From positions 1 to 64,000 of the forward strand of contig NZ_JAATHJ010000012.1 of assembly GCF_012034335.1 (NCBI RefSeq): DNA of 64,000 nucleotides, read 5' to 3'. Source of the stretch: Alkalicoccus luteus. Its GTDB lineage: Bacteria > Bacillota > Bacilli > Bacillales > Salisediminibacteriaceae. The notes beneath the pieces are model-generated. The model was not told where the DNA came from and ran no database searches. It worked only from the letters and a program-made list of their open reading frames with translations. Of the stretch, positions 1 through 8,521 are shown in pieces. The translations under genes were made by a program, and so were the position numbers. Numbering within the stretch: the stretch's first letter is position 1; every line of letters begins with the position of its first letter.

Positions 1-166
1 AAGCTGTCCTCCCGGTGAAACCGGTCGGTCAGAACGGAATCTGGCTAAAGATTCCTGTATTTCAAAAATTGACAGAGAATGATTCATTCTCTTTCCTTCT
101 TCTCGTCTTTTGTTTAGTTTTCAAAGGGCCGTATTGCTTGGCGCCGCTCGTTTTGGCGACTTTATT

Positions 167-195
167 AATTTACCACAGAGACACATGACCGTCAA
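167..195 (-). promoter_or_regulatory. rrn P2-type sigma-A promoter
   Basis: On the minus strand there is TTGACG (190-195), a 17-nt spacer and TAAATT (167-172). This is a near-consensus sigma-A promoter about 45 bp upstream of the rRNA leader motif. Confidence 0.75.
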
Positions 196-262
196 CAGAA
201 AAAGTTAATTTTCTTCAAGTCTGCGAGGCGCTTTACCGCCTGCTGTCTCAGCGACGATTATT

Positions 263-292
263 AATATATCATAATAATTTCATAGTGCGCAA
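263..292 (-). promoter_or_regulatory. rrn P1-type sigma-A promoter
   Basis: On the minus strand there is TTGCGC (287-292), an 18-nt spacer and TATATT (263-268), about 95 bp upstream of the stronger promoter at 167-195. The tandem P1/P2 layout is typical of Bacillus rRNA operons. The match is weaker than that of the downstream promoter. Confidence 0.5.
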
Positions 293-395
293 CAGCTTTT
301 CCAGAAAAAGATGAACTTTTTTCACAGCATTTCGTCTACTCTTAACAGAGCAGAAAATCACCAATATGACAACACCGGGAATCGATAAAGCAGGA

Positions 396-428
396 GGAGG
401 TGAAAAACTCGAATTTTTTCCCACCTCC
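396..428. other. Inverted repeat 3' of ygxA
   Basis: GGAGGTG (396-402) pairs with CACCTCC (422-428), and A/T runs extend the stem inward. It lies just past the ygxA stop and could end transcription, but no U-run follows the stem on the minus strand. Confidence 0.35.
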
Positions 429-441
429 CACCTGACTGAAA

Positions 442-1326
442 TTATATCGAATCTGCTTTAAGAAGCGCCGGCCGATAAAGCCTGTGCTGAATAGCTCCGC
501 CTTTTGTGTTCCCAAGCTCGACAGAAACAAGCCGCTTTTTCACTAAGTATTCCAGCAGCATACTCAAATCCAGAGAGTATTCGTGAAACGTAAGACGCTC
601 TTTTAATTCATCGACGCTCCATGCTTCATGCTTTTCTTCCATAATAGAAAGCAGGTGAGCACTGCCCAGCCTCATTTTAGTCGCAAGCTCGAATTCGTTG
701 GCTAAAAGCAGCAGCTCCAGCCGCTTTTCCAGTGGTTCTGAACCATTTACAAGTTCGGAATACAATTTGTGTACTTCCGGCTCAATTCTTCTCACTTGCT
801 CCCAAACGGTCACTTCCGGATAATATCCTTTCTCAATGACTGAAAGCCGGGCTAGATGATGCAGGGCGTGCACAATTTGATTAAAGGAATCCAGATAGTG
901 CTTTTCCTGATAAAGCGATTTGCCATCCGCGAAACGCCTCACCAGCTTTGCAAATTCCAATCCGATCCTGGAATACCTGTCTTCTTCAGGAAAGTGAAGC
1001 ATTCGTTCTCTGAATGAATGCATAAATTCATTCCGATCAAAGATCACTCTTCCGTTGATCAGCCACTCCACAACCCGGCGGTTTGTACTAAGGCGGACCC
1101 ACTCCATCAGTTGTTCACTGCTTACAAGGTGCATAGCTGCTTTCATATCCCGGTACTCATAATGCTTGATCTCCCATTGTCTGCTGTCATCGGTTACGAT
1201 CAGAATCACACCGTCAAAATAATCTGTTGCAGCATCCTCCAGCTTCTTTCCTTCCATCATCACTACAGCAAGTGTTTCCGGATCACTGGTACGGTCCTGA
1301 TATAATTCGCGTAGAAATTCTCTCAT
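442..1326 (-). CDS. ygxA: YgxA-like nucleotidyltransferase-fold protein
   Basis: This 294-residue protein resembles B. subtilis YgxA in length and sequence, for example NRRVVEWLINGRVIFDRNEF, HALHHLARLSVIEKGYYPEV and EKRLELLLLA. The family has a nucleotidyltransferase-like N-terminal fold and a helical C-terminal region. No substrate is known. The start is the ATG at 1326, preceded by AGGAGGAAG; an in-frame ATG 66 bases upstream lacks such a site. The gene lies next to an rRNA operon promoter, as in B. subtilis, and is divergent from ygzB. The family call is firm and the biochemical role is not. Confidence 0.85.
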   Translation of the reverse strand: MREFLRELYQDRTSDPETLAVVMMEGKKLEDAATDYFDGVILIVTDDSRQWEIKHYEYRDMKAAMHLVSSEQLMEWVRLSTNRRVVEWLINGRVIFDRNEFMHSFRERMLHFPEEDRYSRIGLEFAKLVRRFADGKSLYQEKHYLDSFNQIVHALHHLARLSVIEKGYYPEVTVWEQVRRIEPEVHKLYSELVNGSEPLEKRLELLLLANEFELATKMRLGSAHLLSIMEEKHEAWSVDELKERLTFHEYSLDLSMLLEYLVKKRLVSVELGNTKGGAIQHRLYRPALLKADSI

Positions 1327-1494
1327 GACAGAGCCTTCCTCCTCTTTACTAAAACCTGCCTTTAAACTGCTGGTCAGGCTAGTATTCGACAAAAACCATC
1401 AGATTCCTTTCACACATCGCTTGTTCACGACTTTTTTATATTTTCAGCGCCTGCTCTGTGATATACTAGCGGTGAAGAAAGGCGTGGTGAATCA

Positions 1495-1851
1495 ATGCTT
1501 ACGTTTACAAACAAAATAAACAAAATTCGCACGTTTGCGCTGGTGCTCATTTTTGCCGGCATTGTAATTATGTACGGCGGATTGTTCTTCCAGGCAAACC
1601 CGCTTGTCATGACGATCTTTATGCTGATCGGATTTCTGGCAATTATAGCAAGCACCGTCATCTATTTCTGGATTGGCATGCTTTCATCTAAAGCTGTTCA
1701 AGTGACGTGTCCGGAGTGCAGCAAACCGACAAAAATGCTTGGACGTGTCGATGCGTGCATGCACTGCAATGAACCACTGACGCTCGATCCGGCACTTGAA
1801 GGCGAAGAGTTCGATGAATCGTACAACTCAAAAAGAAAAAGCAGGAAGTAG
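1495..1851 (+). CDS. ygzB: YgzB (UPF0295) membrane zinc-ribbon protein
   Basis: This 118-residue protein has two N-terminal membrane segments (about 15-33 and 38-60). A C-terminal cytosolic zinc-ribbon follows with CPEC (72-75) and CMHC (88-91), then the family ending [11 protein letters not shown]. It matches B. subtilis YgzB in length and motifs, and the function is unknown. It is divergent from ygxA and convergent with perR, and a shared hairpin terminator follows. In B. subtilis ygzB also neighbours perR. Confidence 0.9.
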   Translation: MLTFTNKINKIRTFALVLIFAGIVIMYGGLFFQANPLVMTIFMLIGFLAIIASTVIYFWIGMLSSKAVQVTCPECSKPTKMLGRVDACMHCNEPLTLDPALEGEEFDESYNSKRKSRK

Positions 1852-1876
1852 ACTTTCGTCTGCTTCCTGCTTTTTT
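1838..1876. terminator. Bidirectional terminator between ygzB and perR
   Basis: GCAGGAAG (1841-1848) pairs with CTTCCTGC (1863-1870). The stem is flanked by an A-run on the left and TTTTTT on the right, so it can serve both convergent genes. It overlaps the end of ygzB. Confidence 0.8.
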
Positions 1877-1879
1877 ACT

Positions 1880-2311
1880 TTAATGTTTTTGCCTGCAGTC
1901 CGGACACGTCCCGTATACTTCCATACGGTGACTTCTGACACGAAAGCTGGCAACGTGCTCCGCCAGTGCTTCCACTTCATTCAATCCCGGATAATGAAAA
2001 TCAACAATCTTGCCGCAGTCATCACAGATGACGTGATAATGATGGCTTGTATTGCTGTCAAAACGGCTCGAGGAATCCCCGTAGGTCAGCTCACGAACCA
2101 GGCCAGCTTCTTTAAATACTCTCAGGTTGTTATAAACCGTCGCAACACTCATGTTCGGAAATTTATCCTCGAGCGCCTTATAAATCTCGTCAGCAGTAGG
2201 ATGACTTTCACAGTCAAATAGAAATTCCAAAATTGCATGCCGCTGCGGCGTCATACGAACCTTTGTTGATTTTAATGATTGAAGCGCTTCTTTTAGTTCG
2301 GCATTTTCCAA
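1880..2311 (-). CDS. perR: Peroxide stress repressor PerR (Fur family)
   Basis: PerR is a metal-dependent repressor that senses H2O2 by oxidation of its iron-binding histidines. It controls catalase, alkyl hydroperoxide reductase and iron/heme genes. The 143-residue protein carries every known PerR ligand at B. subtilis numbering: regulatory metal site H37, D85, H91, H93 and D104, and structural zinc site C96, C99, C136 and C139. The DNA-binding helix [14 protein letters not shown] is intact. The TTG at 2311 was chosen because GAGGTG lies 6 nt upstream and the N-terminus then aligns with B. subtilis PerR; an upstream ATG at 2368 would add 19 atypical residues. A PerR box and sigma-A promoter lie upstream, implying autoregulation. 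Confidence 0.95.
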   Translation of the reverse strand: MENAELKEALQSLKSTKVRMTPQRHAILEFLFDCESHPTADEIYKALEDKFPNMSVATVYNNLRVFKEAGLVRELTYGDSSSRFDSNTSHHYHVICDDCGKIVDFHYPGLNEVEALAEHVASFRVRSHRMEVYGTCPDCRQKH

Positions 2312-2408
2312 CTTGCTCACCTCACATTTCGTGCATATCTCTCTCTGTTCAGGTGATGAGAACGGCATTGATTGGATGATTGATCAGCTGCACCTAGAGA
2401 TTCTTACA

Positions 2409-2423
2409 TAATAATGGTTATAA
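2409..2423 (-). promoter_or_regulatory. PerR box upstream of perR
   Basis: The minus strand reads TTATAACCATTATTA, differing at two positions from the PerR consensus TTATAATNATTATAA. It starts 2 nt downstream of the perR -10 box, around the transcription start, where binding would block initiation. Confidence 0.75.
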
Positions 2424-2425
2424 AC

Positions 2426-2455
2426 AGTATACCGAATGCATCACTTCGGTGTCAA
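2426..2455 (-). promoter_or_regulatory. perR sigma-A promoter
   Basis: TTGACA (2450-2455) and TATACT (2426-2431) are separated by 18 nt on the minus strand. The -35 box overlaps the stop codon of the upstream gene (2452-2454). Confidence 0.75.
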
Positions 2456-2751
2456 TTTTGACCCTTTAAAAACGGCAGACTGTCGCGGGCGTCGATCATA
2501 AAGGAAATGTAGCGGTTATGCTCCGGCTCCGGTCTCCCGCGTTTGCTTTCATAGCGCCGGCAAATATCTTTCATTAAGCTGTGCACCTTATCGACATCTT
2601 CTTCGTCAACCCCGATAAGGAACGTCGTGCTCCCTTTGCGCAGAAAACCGCCGCTGCTTGCAAATTCCGTCATCCGGTAATCAGCAAGCTTAAGTCCTTC
2701 TTCCAGTACATCACGATACCGGTTCTGAACGATACAGATCATTAATTTCAC
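2452..2751 (-). CDS. Cyclic-di-AMP receptor-like protein (DarA/YaaQ family, short form)
   Basis: This 99-residue protein starts KLMICIVQNRYRDVLEEGL and contains FASSGGFLRKGSTTFLIGV, the signature of the PII-like c-di-AMP receptors (DarA/PstA, DUF970). The C-terminal part is shorter and more divergent than in B. subtilis DarA (109 residues), so ligand binding is not assured. The GTG at 2751 aligns with the family N-terminus and has AAGGGG 9 nt upstream; another GTG lies 9 bases earlier. It is downstream of the hydroxyacid dehydrogenase with a 14-nt gap, and its end overlaps the perR promoter. Confidence 0.75.
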   Translation of the reverse strand: MKLMICIVQNRYRDVLEEGLKLADYRMTEFASSGGFLRKGSTTFLIGVDEEDVDKVHSLMKDICRRYESKRGRPEPEHNRYISFMIDARDSLPFLKGQN

Positions 2752-2765
2752 AGAGGGCACCCCTT

Positions 2766-3716
2766 TCAGTATCCACGGACAGGATCCACTTGGTTTATGT
2801 ATTCCCCTTTACCGCTAAGAAAAACAGTGAGATTCTTTTCAAAAATCTCCATCGCACGCGGCTGATACATTGGCGAGATGCCTGACAGGTGCGGAGTTAC
2901 TGTAATGGAAGGGTGTGCCCAGAAAGGATGGTCTTCCGGAAGCGGCTCTTCATTAAACACATCCAGACACGCGTGACTGAATTCACCCTCATCCAGAGCA
3001 GTAATGATATCTTGTTCATGAACCGCGTTGCCACGTCCGATATTGATAAATACACCGCTTTGCTTCATCTGTCGAAATTGATCCATACTGAAGAAATTAG
3101 TGGTCTCTTCCGTTTTAGGAAGAATTGAAATGACATAATCGGCGTCTTCCAGTGCCTCCGGAAGTCTGGATACATCAAGCAGTCTGTCAAAATAAGGGCT
3201 CTCGCCCCCGCTTCGGTTGATGCCGGTAACGTGCATGCCAAACGCCTTTGCCAGCTCAGCGGTGCGGGAACCGATCGCTCCAGCTCCGGCAATCAGCAGC
3301 GAAGCCCCGTAAAGTTCATTCATGACTGGCTCTCTGCTCCATCTGTGCTCCTTCTCCTGCGCCTGTACAACAGGTGTTTTCCGTGCTGTATGAAGCATCA
3401 TATGCATGCTGTATTCAGCCATCGGTACAGCGTGAATGCCTTTTGCATTGGTTACCAGAATATTTTTCGCAGCGACTTCCTGAAAAGGCATTTCATCCAT
3501 TCCGGCTGAGACAATCATGATCCACTTAAGACGTGAGGCTGTTTCAATATGATGAGGCTCCATGTCCTCTCCATAGGTAATAAACACATCTGCATCTTTT
3601 AAATCCGCTTCTGCCTGAGACATATTCTCGTGCCAGCAGAAATCATGCTCGTTAAATCGTTTTTCAAGATTCAACGTAATATCAAGATGAATATTTCCTG
3701 ACGATACAATTTTCAA
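2766..3716 (-). CDS. D-2-hydroxyacid dehydrogenase family protein
   Basis: This protein of about 316 residues belongs to the NAD(P)-dependent D-isomer 2-hydroxyacid dehydrogenases. It has the Rossmann motif GAGAIGSRTAELAKAFG, the INIGRGNAV segment and the CLDVFNEEPLPEDHPFW region with catalytic Asp/Glu, followed by a His in TPHLSG. The family reduces 2-keto acids or oxidises 2-hydroxyacids; the substrate cannot be told from sequence. The start is uncertain: TTG at 3716 has AGGAAGG 12 nt upstream, while TTG at 3728 directly abuts that site. It probably forms an operon with the c-di-AMP receptor-like gene. Confidence 0.85.
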   Translation of the reverse strand: MKIVSSGNIHLDITLNLEKRFNEHDFCWHENMSQAEADLKDADVFITYGEDMEPHHIETASRLKWIMIVSAGMDEMPFQEVAAKNILVTNAKGIHAVPMAEYSMHMMLHTARKTPVVQAQEKEHRWSREPVMNELYGASLLIAGAGAIGSRTAELAKAFGMHVTGINRSGGESPYFDRLLDVSRLPEALEDADYVISILPKTEETTNFFSMDQFRQMKQSGVFINIGRGNAVHEQDIITALDEGEFSHACLDVFNEEPLPEDHPFWAHPSITVTPHLSGISPMYQPRAMEIFEKNLTVFLSGKGEYINQVDPVRGY

Positions 3717-3738
3717 CTTGGGCCACAACCTTCCTGAC

Positions 3739-4173
3739 TTATTCCTCCAGCACTAAACTGAACTGATACTGGCTGGATCTTGTTTCACCATCTTCTCTCC
3801 AGTTCACAAGCATTCGTGCTTCGATCTGGGAAACAGAACTGCATACGGTACAGGTTTCCCGATGAATAAGCTCTTCTTCAAATTCCTCCATATCGAGATC
3901 CTGAAAATAGAAGCTTACGTTGGAGCTGTCTACGAATACTTCCAGCATATCGATTGATGCCGGATCAAACTCCCTGTCTTCTGCAGGACTCAGTCTGAAC
4001 CCGATTTCAGCTTCCTCGTCTTCACCTTCTACAAACAGTACTGCATCCCAATACGCATCTGACGCATCACTTCGGTGATCCGGATCGAAAGGACCTTCAT
4101 AATCATCCTGCAGAAAATATAATAGAGCTCCGACTACGACGGAAATCAGTATAAATGGAAGCACCTGCTTCAT
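3739..4173 (-). CDS. Hypothetical membrane-anchored protein
   Basis: This 144-residue protein has one N-terminal membrane segment (about 5-20) followed by an acidic extracytoplasmic domain rich in Glu and Asp. It contains a C-x-x-C pair in ETCTVCSS. I do not recognise a family. The ATG at 4173 has AGGTGGG upstream; a longer frame reaching 4233 lacks a ribosome site. It ends 10 bases before the next gene on the same strand and starts divergently from the lipoprotein pair at 4311. Confidence 0.6.
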   Translation of the reverse strand: MKQVLPFILISVVVGALLYFLQDDYEGPFDPDHRSDASDAYWDAVLFVEGEDEEAEIGFRLSPAEDREFDPASIDMLEVFVDSSNVSFYFQDLDMEEFEEELIHRETCTVCSSVSQIEARMLVNWREDGETRSSQYQFSLVLEE

Positions 4174-4310
4174 CCGGATCCCACCTTTCCTACTTTCTAT
4201 AGTAGCAGACTGCAGTGTGGAATTCAGCCGCAAAGCAGGATCCTCCCTTGATTAAGTCTCCAAGTGATACAATGACAGAAATACTCGTTCCCGTTAAGGA
4301 GTTGGCTCCT

Positions 4311-4994
4311 ATGAAAAAAATGTCTCTGCTGGCTCTTCTCTGGCTGACTGCCTGCTCAACGGAAGATTCTTACGAAGGCCGCACCGCCGGCCCCACCGAT
4401 GGATTCGGACGCATTCTTTTTTCTGCAGGAGATACATTTGGACCGGTCATTCAGGAGGACCGCTCCAGGCATCCGCTCGACGGCTATGAGGCCGAGGCGT
4501 TTCATTTAATGAAAGGAGAGGAGACAGTTGTGTATGACGAGGTGACCGGCGAGGAGGTTTCTGTCGATACTCTGATGCCGAATCAGAGACTTACTATTTA
4601 TCCGGCTCCTGATACGGCCGGTCAGTCTACTGCTCTTCAACGCTATTTGACCTATCAGCCGCGCTTTATTCCGGCCTATGTACCAGAAGAGATCGTCGTG
4701 CACCCGCTTGAAGAAGAGGACGTTACAAGCTTTTATCAGCCTGTCAGAGACGGAGACTTCCGCTTAATCGGCCGCGGACTGAGCGAGGAAGAGCTTTTAT
4801 ACCGAATGCAAAGTGTTCCGTCCATGCTTCGCGAGAGGGAACGCTTCTCTGCCGAACTGCTCGATCAGCAGCAGGCCGCACAGCTCGAACACAACTGGGT
4901 TCTGCTTACGTCTGAGGGACAGGTTGTTCAGGCAGATACACCTGAAGAAGTTGTTGGTTTTTTTGAAGAAAGACTGGAGGATGATGAGACATGA
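4311..4994 (+). CDS. Putative lipoprotein, first of a tandem paralogous pair
   Basis: This 227-residue protein begins with a lipoprotein signal peptide, KKMSLLALLWLTAC, with a lipobox ending in the cysteine to be lipidated. The mature part is acidic and unrecognised. Its middle segment (YEAEAFHLMKGEE... to MPNQRLTIY) resembles the next protein ([13 protein letters not shown]... to WPNQRLEIT), so the two look like a tandem duplication. The ATG has AAGGAG 9 nt upstream. Its stop overlaps the next start (ATGA at 4991-4994), so the pair is translationally coupled. The function is unknown. Confidence 0.65.
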   Translation: MKKMSLLALLWLTACSTEDSYEGRTAGPTDGFGRILFSAGDTFGPVIQEDRSRHPLDGYEAEAFHLMKGEETVVYDEVTGEEVSVDTLMPNQRLTIYPAPDTAGQSTALQRYLTYQPRFIPAYVPEEIVVHPLEEEDVTSFYQPVRDGDFRLIGRGLSEEELLYRMQSVPSMLRERERFSAELLDQQQAAQLEHNWVLLTSEGQVVQADTPEEVVGFFEERLEDDET

Positions 4995-5770
4995 AGTCGC
5001 TCACTGCCCTGACCATCATGCTCCTTTTTATTTCCGGGTGCGGCCGCGATACGGACCATACACTCGAAGGCCGGTATATGTTTACCGTTTCAATGGAGGG
5101 GAGTTTTCAATTGTTCGTTGAAGACTCGTACACCGGTTCCTCCTACCGCTATTTAAACGGTCTTCATACATCCCTGCCAGAAATGTATGAAGCTGAATCA
5201 TATATGATTCACACAACCGACGATACTGTATTTACAAATACTGAAACCGGCGAGTCTGCAGCCATGAGTGATATCGATTTTCCTCTGCACTGGCCCAATC
5301 AACGTTTGGAAATAACCGTCTCAGAAGAAGTGGAACCGTTTAGCCGCAGGCTGGAGAGGCCTGTGACAGAAGAATCGCGTCTTTTCCCTGTTTATACGGC
5401 TGAAGAAGTGAAAGCACACGCCTACACCTCCGATGATTTTATCGAAGTACACACGCCGGTGGAAGATGATCACTATATGCTGTTTTTGTTCGACGAGGAT
5501 TTCGACAGGGAGTACCTGCTCATTTTAAACGAGTTTGGTTCGCAGGCAGGTGAACGGTACGGTGTGTATATTGATGTTCACTACTATGCCCCGGATTACT
5601 TCGAAACATTTATGGAGATCGATGATACGCCTTCCTATCTCGTGCTGTCGTCAGAAGGGGAATCGCTTCGCACATCTGACTGGGAAGAGATTCGAAGCTG
5701 GTTCTCATCTGAAGCAGGTATCGGCATGCCCAGAGAAGGAGATCCCGCCTGGAGAGAGCTCCTATACTGA
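4991..5770 (+). CDS. Putative lipoprotein, second of the pair
   Basis: This 259-residue protein has a type II signal peptide, [17 protein letters not shown], and a highly acidic mature domain. It shares a central segment and general layout with the preceding protein, which suggests gene duplication followed by divergence. It starts inside the stop codon of the upstream gene. The function is unknown; an exported cell-surface role is inferred from the lipobox alone. hemL follows 73 bases downstream. Confidence 0.65.
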   Translation: MKSLTALTIMLLFISGCGRDTDHTLEGRYMFTVSMEGSFQLFVEDSYTGSSYRYLNGLHTSLPEMYEAESYMIHTTDDTVFTNTETGESAAMSDIDFPLHWPNQRLEITVSEEVEPFSRRLERPVTEESRLFPVYTAEEVKAHAYTSDDFIEVHTPVEDDHYMLFLFDEDFDREYLLILNEFGSQAGERYGVYIDVHYYAPDYFETFMEIDDTPSYLVLSSEGESLRTSDWEEIRSWFSSEAGIGMPREGDPAWRELLY

Positions 5771-5843
5771 TCTGCGTCGACATAAAGGGGTGTGCATGAT
5801 ACAATCTTTCCGACAGATACGAGTGGAACGGAAGGAGATTATC

Positions 5844-7136
5844 ATGCATACATATGAACGATCTGAGAAGCTTTTTAACGAAGCAAAGCAAGTTATTTTA
5901 GGAGGGGTCAACAGTCCTTCCAGAGCATATAAAGGGGTCGGCGGCGGTACGCCTGTATTTATGAACCGCGGAAAGGGCGCTTATTTCTGGGACGAAGACG
6001 GTACACGTTATATCGATTACCTCGCTGCATACGGCCCGATTATTGCAGGTCACGCTCATCCGCATATCACCGAAGCAATAAACGCAGCCGCACAGGACGG
6101 ACTGCTCTATGGCACTCCAACAAAATATGAGAACAAATTCGCTTCTATGCTGAAAGAAGCGATGCCCGCGCTGGACCGAGTCCGGTTTGTTAATTCAGGT
6201 ACAGAAGCGGTGATGACAACCATCCGTGTTGCCAGAGCTTTTACAAACAGGACGAAAATCATTAAATTTGCAGGCTGCTACCACGGTCATTCTGATCCGG
6301 TGCTTGTTGCAGCCGGTTCCGGTCCGTCGACGACGGGCCATCCGGATTCTGCGGGTGTAACAGCTGCTACGGCTGCTGAAATGATCACTGTACCTTTTAA
6401 TGATGCTGATGCTTTGGAGCAGGCGCTTGAGCAGTTTGGAGAGGAGATTGCGGCCGTTCTGGTTGAGCCGATTGTCGGCAACTTCGGGATCGTCGAACCA
6501 GAGTACGGTTTTCTCGAGAAGGTTAATAAACTGGCAAAAGCGAACGGATCTCTCGTCATTTACGACGAAGTCATCACGGCTTTCCGTTTTATGTACGGAG
6601 GAGCACAAGACATGCTGAATGTTTATCCGGATTTAACCGCAATGGGTAAAATTATCGGCGGCGGACTTCCGATTGGGGCATATGGAGGGCGGCTCGATAT
6701 CATGGAGCAGGTGTCTCCAATGGGGGCTGCCTACCAGGCAGGTACAATGGCAGGCAACCCTGCCTCTATGCGTGCTGGCATTGCGTGTCTGGAAGTGCTT
6801 CGTGAGCCGGGCCTTTATGATCGACTTGACCGGCTCGGGGCAAGACTGGAGCAAGGTCTTCAAGCAGCTGTTGAAGAAGCCGGCGTTCACGCCTGTATTA
6901 ACAGATTAGGCGGAGCGTTAACAATTTATTTTGGCGTTGACAGCGTGACCAATTATGATGAAGCAAACGCTTCTGACACAGCTATGTTTGCAGCCTTCTT
7001 TAAACACATGCTGCAGGAGCAGATTAATCTGGCTCCATCAAAATTTGAAGCTCTCTTTTTAACAGCCGCTCACACGGTAGCAGATATTGACGAGACGATT
7101 GAAGCGGCCCGAAGAGCGTTCAAAGCGATGAATTGA
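5844..7136 (+). CDS. hemL: Glutamate-1-semialdehyde 2,1-aminomutase
   Basis: This PLP enzyme converts glutamate-1-semialdehyde to 5-aminolevulinate in tetrapyrrole synthesis. The 430-residue protein has the class III aminotransferase layout: [17 protein letters not shown] (about 116-132), [10 protein letters not shown], the PLP ring Asp in VIYDEV (D241) and the Schiff-base lysine K269 in [15 protein letters not shown]. Length and position next to the perR block match B. subtilis gsaB, the second HemL paralogue, rather than the hemAXCDBL operon. The ATG at 5844 has GGAAGGAG upstream; upstream in-frame extension is not needed. A terminator follows. Confidence 0.93.
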   Translation: MHTYERSEKLFNEAKQVILGGVNSPSRAYKGVGGGTPVFMNRGKGAYFWDEDGTRYIDYLAAYGPIIAGHAHPHITEAINAAAQDGLLYGTPTKYENKFASMLKEAMPALDRVRFVNSGTEAVMTTIRVARAFTNRTKIIKFAGCYHGHSDPVLVAAGSGPSTTGHPDSAGVTAATAAEMITVPFNDADALEQALEQFGEEIAAVLVEPIVGNFGIVEPEYGFLEKVNKLAKANGSLVIYDEVITAFRFMYGGAQDMLNVYPDLTAMGKIIGGGLPIGAYGGRLDIMEQVSPMGAAYQAGTMAGNPASMRAGIACLEVLREPGLYDRLDRLGARLEQGLQAAVEEAGVHACINRLGGALTIYFGVDSVTNYDEANASDTAMFAAFFKHMLQEQINLAPSKFEALFLTAAHTVADIDETIEAARRAFKAMN

Positions 7137-7186
7137 GTGTGTCTTGTAAACGGCATAAAGCCGGTGTATGATGAAGAGAAAGGTGA

Positions 7187-7220
7187 AACGACCCGGAGCT
7201 GATGCAGCCGGGTCGTTTTT
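7187..7220 (+). terminator. Terminator after hemL
   Basis: ACGACCCGG and CCGGGTCGT form a perfect stem around a short loop and are followed by TTTTT (7216-7220). Confidence 0.85.
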
Positions 7221-7274
7221 GCAGGCAGCTCTCAAGCTGTCATTAACACGTTAAAGAAAGGAAGAACACATCTT

Positions 7275-8354
7275 ATGAGGCTCGGTGCCCGGATGTTTAA
7301 AACTGGTCTGGCAGTAACACTTGCCCTGTATGCGGCGATGTGGCTCGATTTTTCAACCCCTGCCTTTGCCGCGCTTGCGGCTTTTTTTGCTGTACAGCCC
7401 TCTCTTTATAAAAGCATGACATTAATCTGGGATCAGATTCAGGCTAACATTATCAGTGCGGTGTTGGCGGTTACGTTTGTGCTCGCTTTCGGACCAGAGC
7501 CGTTTGTTATCGGGGTCGTTGTTGTCCTGATCATCGCCATACACATCCGCTGGAGGCGGGAGGCAATTATTCCTCTTGCTGTAGTGACAGCTGTCATCAT
7601 CATGGGAAGTCCGACCGACGATTTTCTCCCATTCGCTCTGGACCGGTTTTTGCTGATTATGATCGGCGTGTTTTCAGCGTCTGCAGTTAACATGATTTTC
7701 CTGCCGCCTAATCACGAAAACCAGCTGTATCATAAACTGACGGCTGCGAACGAAGAAATCATTCAGTGGATTCGCCTTATTCTGCATCATGAAATTGACT
7801 ACAGTACGTTAAAACAGGATCAGGACAAAATTCGCTCATCCATTCAGAAGCTCGACACTATTTTTGATTTATATCGTCAGGAGCGCAGTTTATTTCGTAA
7901 AAAAGAATATTCCCGCATGCGGAAGATCGTCCTGTTCCGTCAAATGATCAGAACGACATCAAAAGCAGAAAATATTCTTGAAAGTCTTGCGAGACACGAT
8001 CACGTTACTCATCAGCTTCCGCCGGAAGTAGAAGAAATTATCCAGCACCAGCTGGACGCACTGACCAATTACCATGAACGCATCATGCTGAAATATATGG
8101 GAAAGGTTCGTCCTCAGTCGTTTACGATGGACTTAGAGGAAGTAACAGAAGGCCGGGCCACCCTTGTGGAAGTATTTATGCATTCTGAAAAGCACGCAGA
8201 GTTTAAGCATGAAACGTGGATTCATTTTCTGCCGGTCATCGCCCTGATTATTGAGTATTCCGAGGAGCTTGAGCATCTCGATAAGCTGGTCGACGGCTTT
8301 TTCACTTATCATACAGACGACAATGAAGTTGATATCGCAGCGAAAGAACTCTAG
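7275..8354 (+). CDS. ygaE: Aromatic acid exporter family membrane protein (YgaE-like)
   Basis: This 359-residue protein has an N-terminal membrane domain with about five to six segments (about 8-140), containing FAALAAFFAVQPSLYKSM, typical of the aromatic acid exporter/FUSC group. A helical cytosolic C-terminal domain follows. B. subtilis YgaE lies at the same place next to gsaB. The substrate is not known. The ATG at 7275 has AAAGGAAG upstream. A bidirectional terminator separates it from the convergent ABC permease gene. Confidence 0.8.
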   Translation: MRLGARMFKTGLAVTLALYAAMWLDFSTPAFAALAAFFAVQPSLYKSMTLIWDQIQANIISAVLAVTFVLAFGPEPFVIGVVVVLIIAIHIRWRREAIIPLAVVTAVIIMGSPTDDFLPFALDRFLLIMIGVFSASAVNMIFLPPNHENQLYHKLTAANEEIIQWIRLILHHEIDYSTLKQDQDKIRSSIQKLDTIFDLYRQERSLFRKKEYSRMRKIVLFRQMIRTTSKAENILESLARHDHVTHQLPPEVEEIIQHQLDALTNYHERIMLKYMGKVRPQSFTMDLEEVTEGRATLVEVFMHSEKHAEFKHETWIHFLPVIALIIEYSEELEHLDKLVDGFFTYHTDDNEVDIAAKEL

Positions 8355-8463
8355 CAGGCTAAAGTTGGCCCGGCTTCAATCACTCAAAGCGAGAAAATGC
8401 TGCAAAATAGATAAGAGCGGATTTACTCGCTCCCAATTCAAACTGCATATAAATCCTCTCAAC

Positions 8464-8497
8464 AAAAAAACGAGCCTGAATCGGCTCGTTTTTTTGT
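8464..8497. terminator. Bidirectional terminator
   Basis: ACGAGCC (8470-8476) pairs with GGCTCGT (8483-8489), with an A-run before and a T-run after. It serves the convergent ygaE-like gene and ABC permease gene. Confidence 0.85.
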
Positions 8498-8521
8498 TAT
8501 TCTGTTGTCTCATTAATTTTG

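Larger units (their letters stand above)
1..330 (-). promoter_or_regulatory. Leader and upstream region of an rRNA operon transcribed leftward
   Basis: Read on the minus strand, this stretch has two sigma-A promoters followed by a leader containing TTTGAAAACTAAACAAAAG (about 107-125), a typical Bacillus rRNA leader/spacer motif. No 16S 5' end is visible, so the rRNA genes would begin beyond the left edge. In B. subtilis ygxA sits beside an rrn operon, which fits the next gene here. The rRNA assignment is inferred from promoters, leader motif and synteny. No protein gene is seen in 1-441. Confidence 0.7.

Noticed and set aside
4215-4310. Longer N-terminus for the first lipoprotein
   Set aside because: The extra 32 residues would bury the lipoprotein signal peptide, and the AAGGAG site belongs to the ATG at 4311.
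6195-6608. Long open frames antisense to hemL
   Set aside because: They lie wholly within a well supported gene, lack ribosome sites and have no recognisable composition of a real protein.
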